Source: an uncultured Oscillospiraceae bacterium
GTDB taxonomy: Bacteria; Bacillota; Clostridia; Oscillospirales; Oscillospiraceae
Reading direction: 5' to 3'
Assembly: GCA_944385705.1 (NCBI GenBank)
Contig: CALWYF010000010.1
Location: 1 to 52,357 of the forward strand
DNA: 52,357 nucleotides
The position numbers and the translations under genes are program-made. Shown here piece by piece: positions 51,894 to 52,357 of this stretch (position 1 is its first letter; each line of letters begins with the position of its first letter). Under the pieces are notes generated by a model. It searched no databases. It saw only the letters and a list, made by a program, of their open reading frames with translations, and was not told where the DNA came from.

Positions 51894-52357
51894 GAAAGGA
51901 GCCGCGCCTGCACTTCAACACGGCGGAACGGGAGGACCCGGTGCTGGAGAAACCCATCCGCCGGACAGACCGGGCGGCAGCCAGGGTGGACAAGGCCCAG
52001 GCAAAGCTTCCCAAGCAGAGGATAAAGCAGCGCACCGTGAACCCTGAGACCGGGGCCGTCACGGTGCGCCTCCGCTTCGAGGACAAGAAGCCGCCCTCCA
52101 AGCTGTCCCACACCCTCCGGGACGCGCCAAGCGGCACCGTGCTGGGCCTTGTCCACCGGGAGATCGGCGAGGCCCAGGAGGACAACGTGGGGGTGGAGGC
52201 CGCCCATAAGTCGGAACAGGCGGCGGAGGCCGCCGGGCGGCTGGTCCGGGAGGGGTATCACAGCCACAAGCTCCGCCCCTACCGGAAGGCGGCAGCGGCG
52301 GAGCGGAAGCTGGAAAAGGCCAATATCAACGCCCTGTACCAAAAGAGCCTGCGGGAG
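51890..52357 (+). CDS. CD1108-like mobile-element protein (N-terminal part)
   Basis: At least 156 residues, continuing beyond the window. GTG 51890 has AGGAGG 7 bases upstream and overlaps the VirB4 stop. The N-terminal part is basic and charged (RKEPRLHFNTAEREDPVLEK; KLPKQRIKQRTVNPETGAVT), with helical repeats of HKSEQAAEAAGRLVREGYHS. It matches the N-terminal half of CD1108-type proteins, whose C-terminus usually holds a lysozyme or NlpC/P60 peptidoglycan hydrolase. That hydrolase domain is not in view here. Confidence 0.8.
   Translation, partial: MRKEPRLHFNTAEREDPVLEKPIRRTDRAAARVDKAQAKLPKQRIKQRTVNPETGAVTVRLRFEDKKPPSKLSHTLRDAPSGTVLGLVHREIGEAQEDNVGVEAAHKSEQAAEAAGRLVREGYHSHKLRPYRKAAAAERKLEKANINALYQKSLRE

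Overview
The window reads as chromosome from a Gram-positive gut-type member of the Clostridia, probably Oscillospiraceae. This is an inference from four things: a Firmicutes-length S12 with the extra N-terminal segment, the rpoB-rpoC-rpsL order, an undecaprenyl-phosphate-linked exopolysaccharide cluster, and an integrative conjugative element (ICE) with the Maff2 / PcfB / PrgI / XF1762 / CD1108 gene set common in such bacteria. Genes start on ATG, GTG or TTG with strong AGGAGG-type ribosome sites. The right-hand 16 kb looks more GC-rich and differently organised from the rest.

Layout. 1-8.3 kb: rpoB, rpoC and rpsL on the minus strand, with clear promoters before rpoB and rpsL and a terminator after rpoC. 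8.3-10.1 kb: a membrane glycosyltransferase, a tRNA-Leu(GAG), then a structured dispersed repeat that starts directly after the tRNA CCA. 10.1-12.4 kb (minus): a DUF1538 membrane protein followed by a double PII-like regulator. 12.4-15.5 kb (plus): a TrpXYZ-type ABC importer preceded by what looks like a ribosome-mediated attenuator, made of a 20-codon leader peptide rich in Phe and Tyr and three alternative hairpins. 15.6-18.1 kb: an alpha/beta hydrolase and a membrane-anchored surface protein, convergent, sharing a bidirectional terminator.

18.2-31.8 kb (minus): one long exopolysaccharide or glycoconjugate operon of 12 genes. Its first gene fuses a degenerate tyrosine-recombinase domain to a PglD/NeuD-like acyltransferase. 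Then come a PglC-like initiating phosphoglycosyltransferase, an SDR, four GT4 and one GT2 glycosyltransferases, a DUF2334 deacetylase-like protein, a flippase, a UDP-glucuronate 4-epimerase, a left-handed beta-helix acetyltransferase and UDP-glucose dehydrogenase. The last three imply glucuronate, galacturonate and acetylation in the glycan. No Wzy polymerase or chain-length regulator is present in the stretch. 31.8-35.6 kb: a YitT/YczE-type membrane protein divergent from a LysR regulator with a LysR box between them, then a MATE exporter.

35.7-36.3 kb is a junction region: a 19-bp inverted repeat, a second inverted copy of the tRNA-linked repeat carrying a tRNA-like CCA tail, and tandem terminators. 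From 36.3 kb to the window end is the left part of an ICE: ParB, small unknown proteins, a PAPS-reductase-like PP-loop protein, a DUF6017 replication-type protein, a DUF4406 protein, a 1,331-aa S-layer-anchored surface protein, and then the transfer genes (PcfB, VirD4 coupling protein, Maff2, VirB6/TrbL-like, XF1762, PrgI, VirB4, CD1108-like). Integrase and relaxase are not in view. Short GC-rich hairpins sit in most ICE intergenic gaps.

Strongest hunt results: the aromatic-codon attenuator, the tRNA-linked structured repeat with paired compensatory changes, the recombinase-acyltransferase fusion, and a 27-bp perfect palindrome inside parB.
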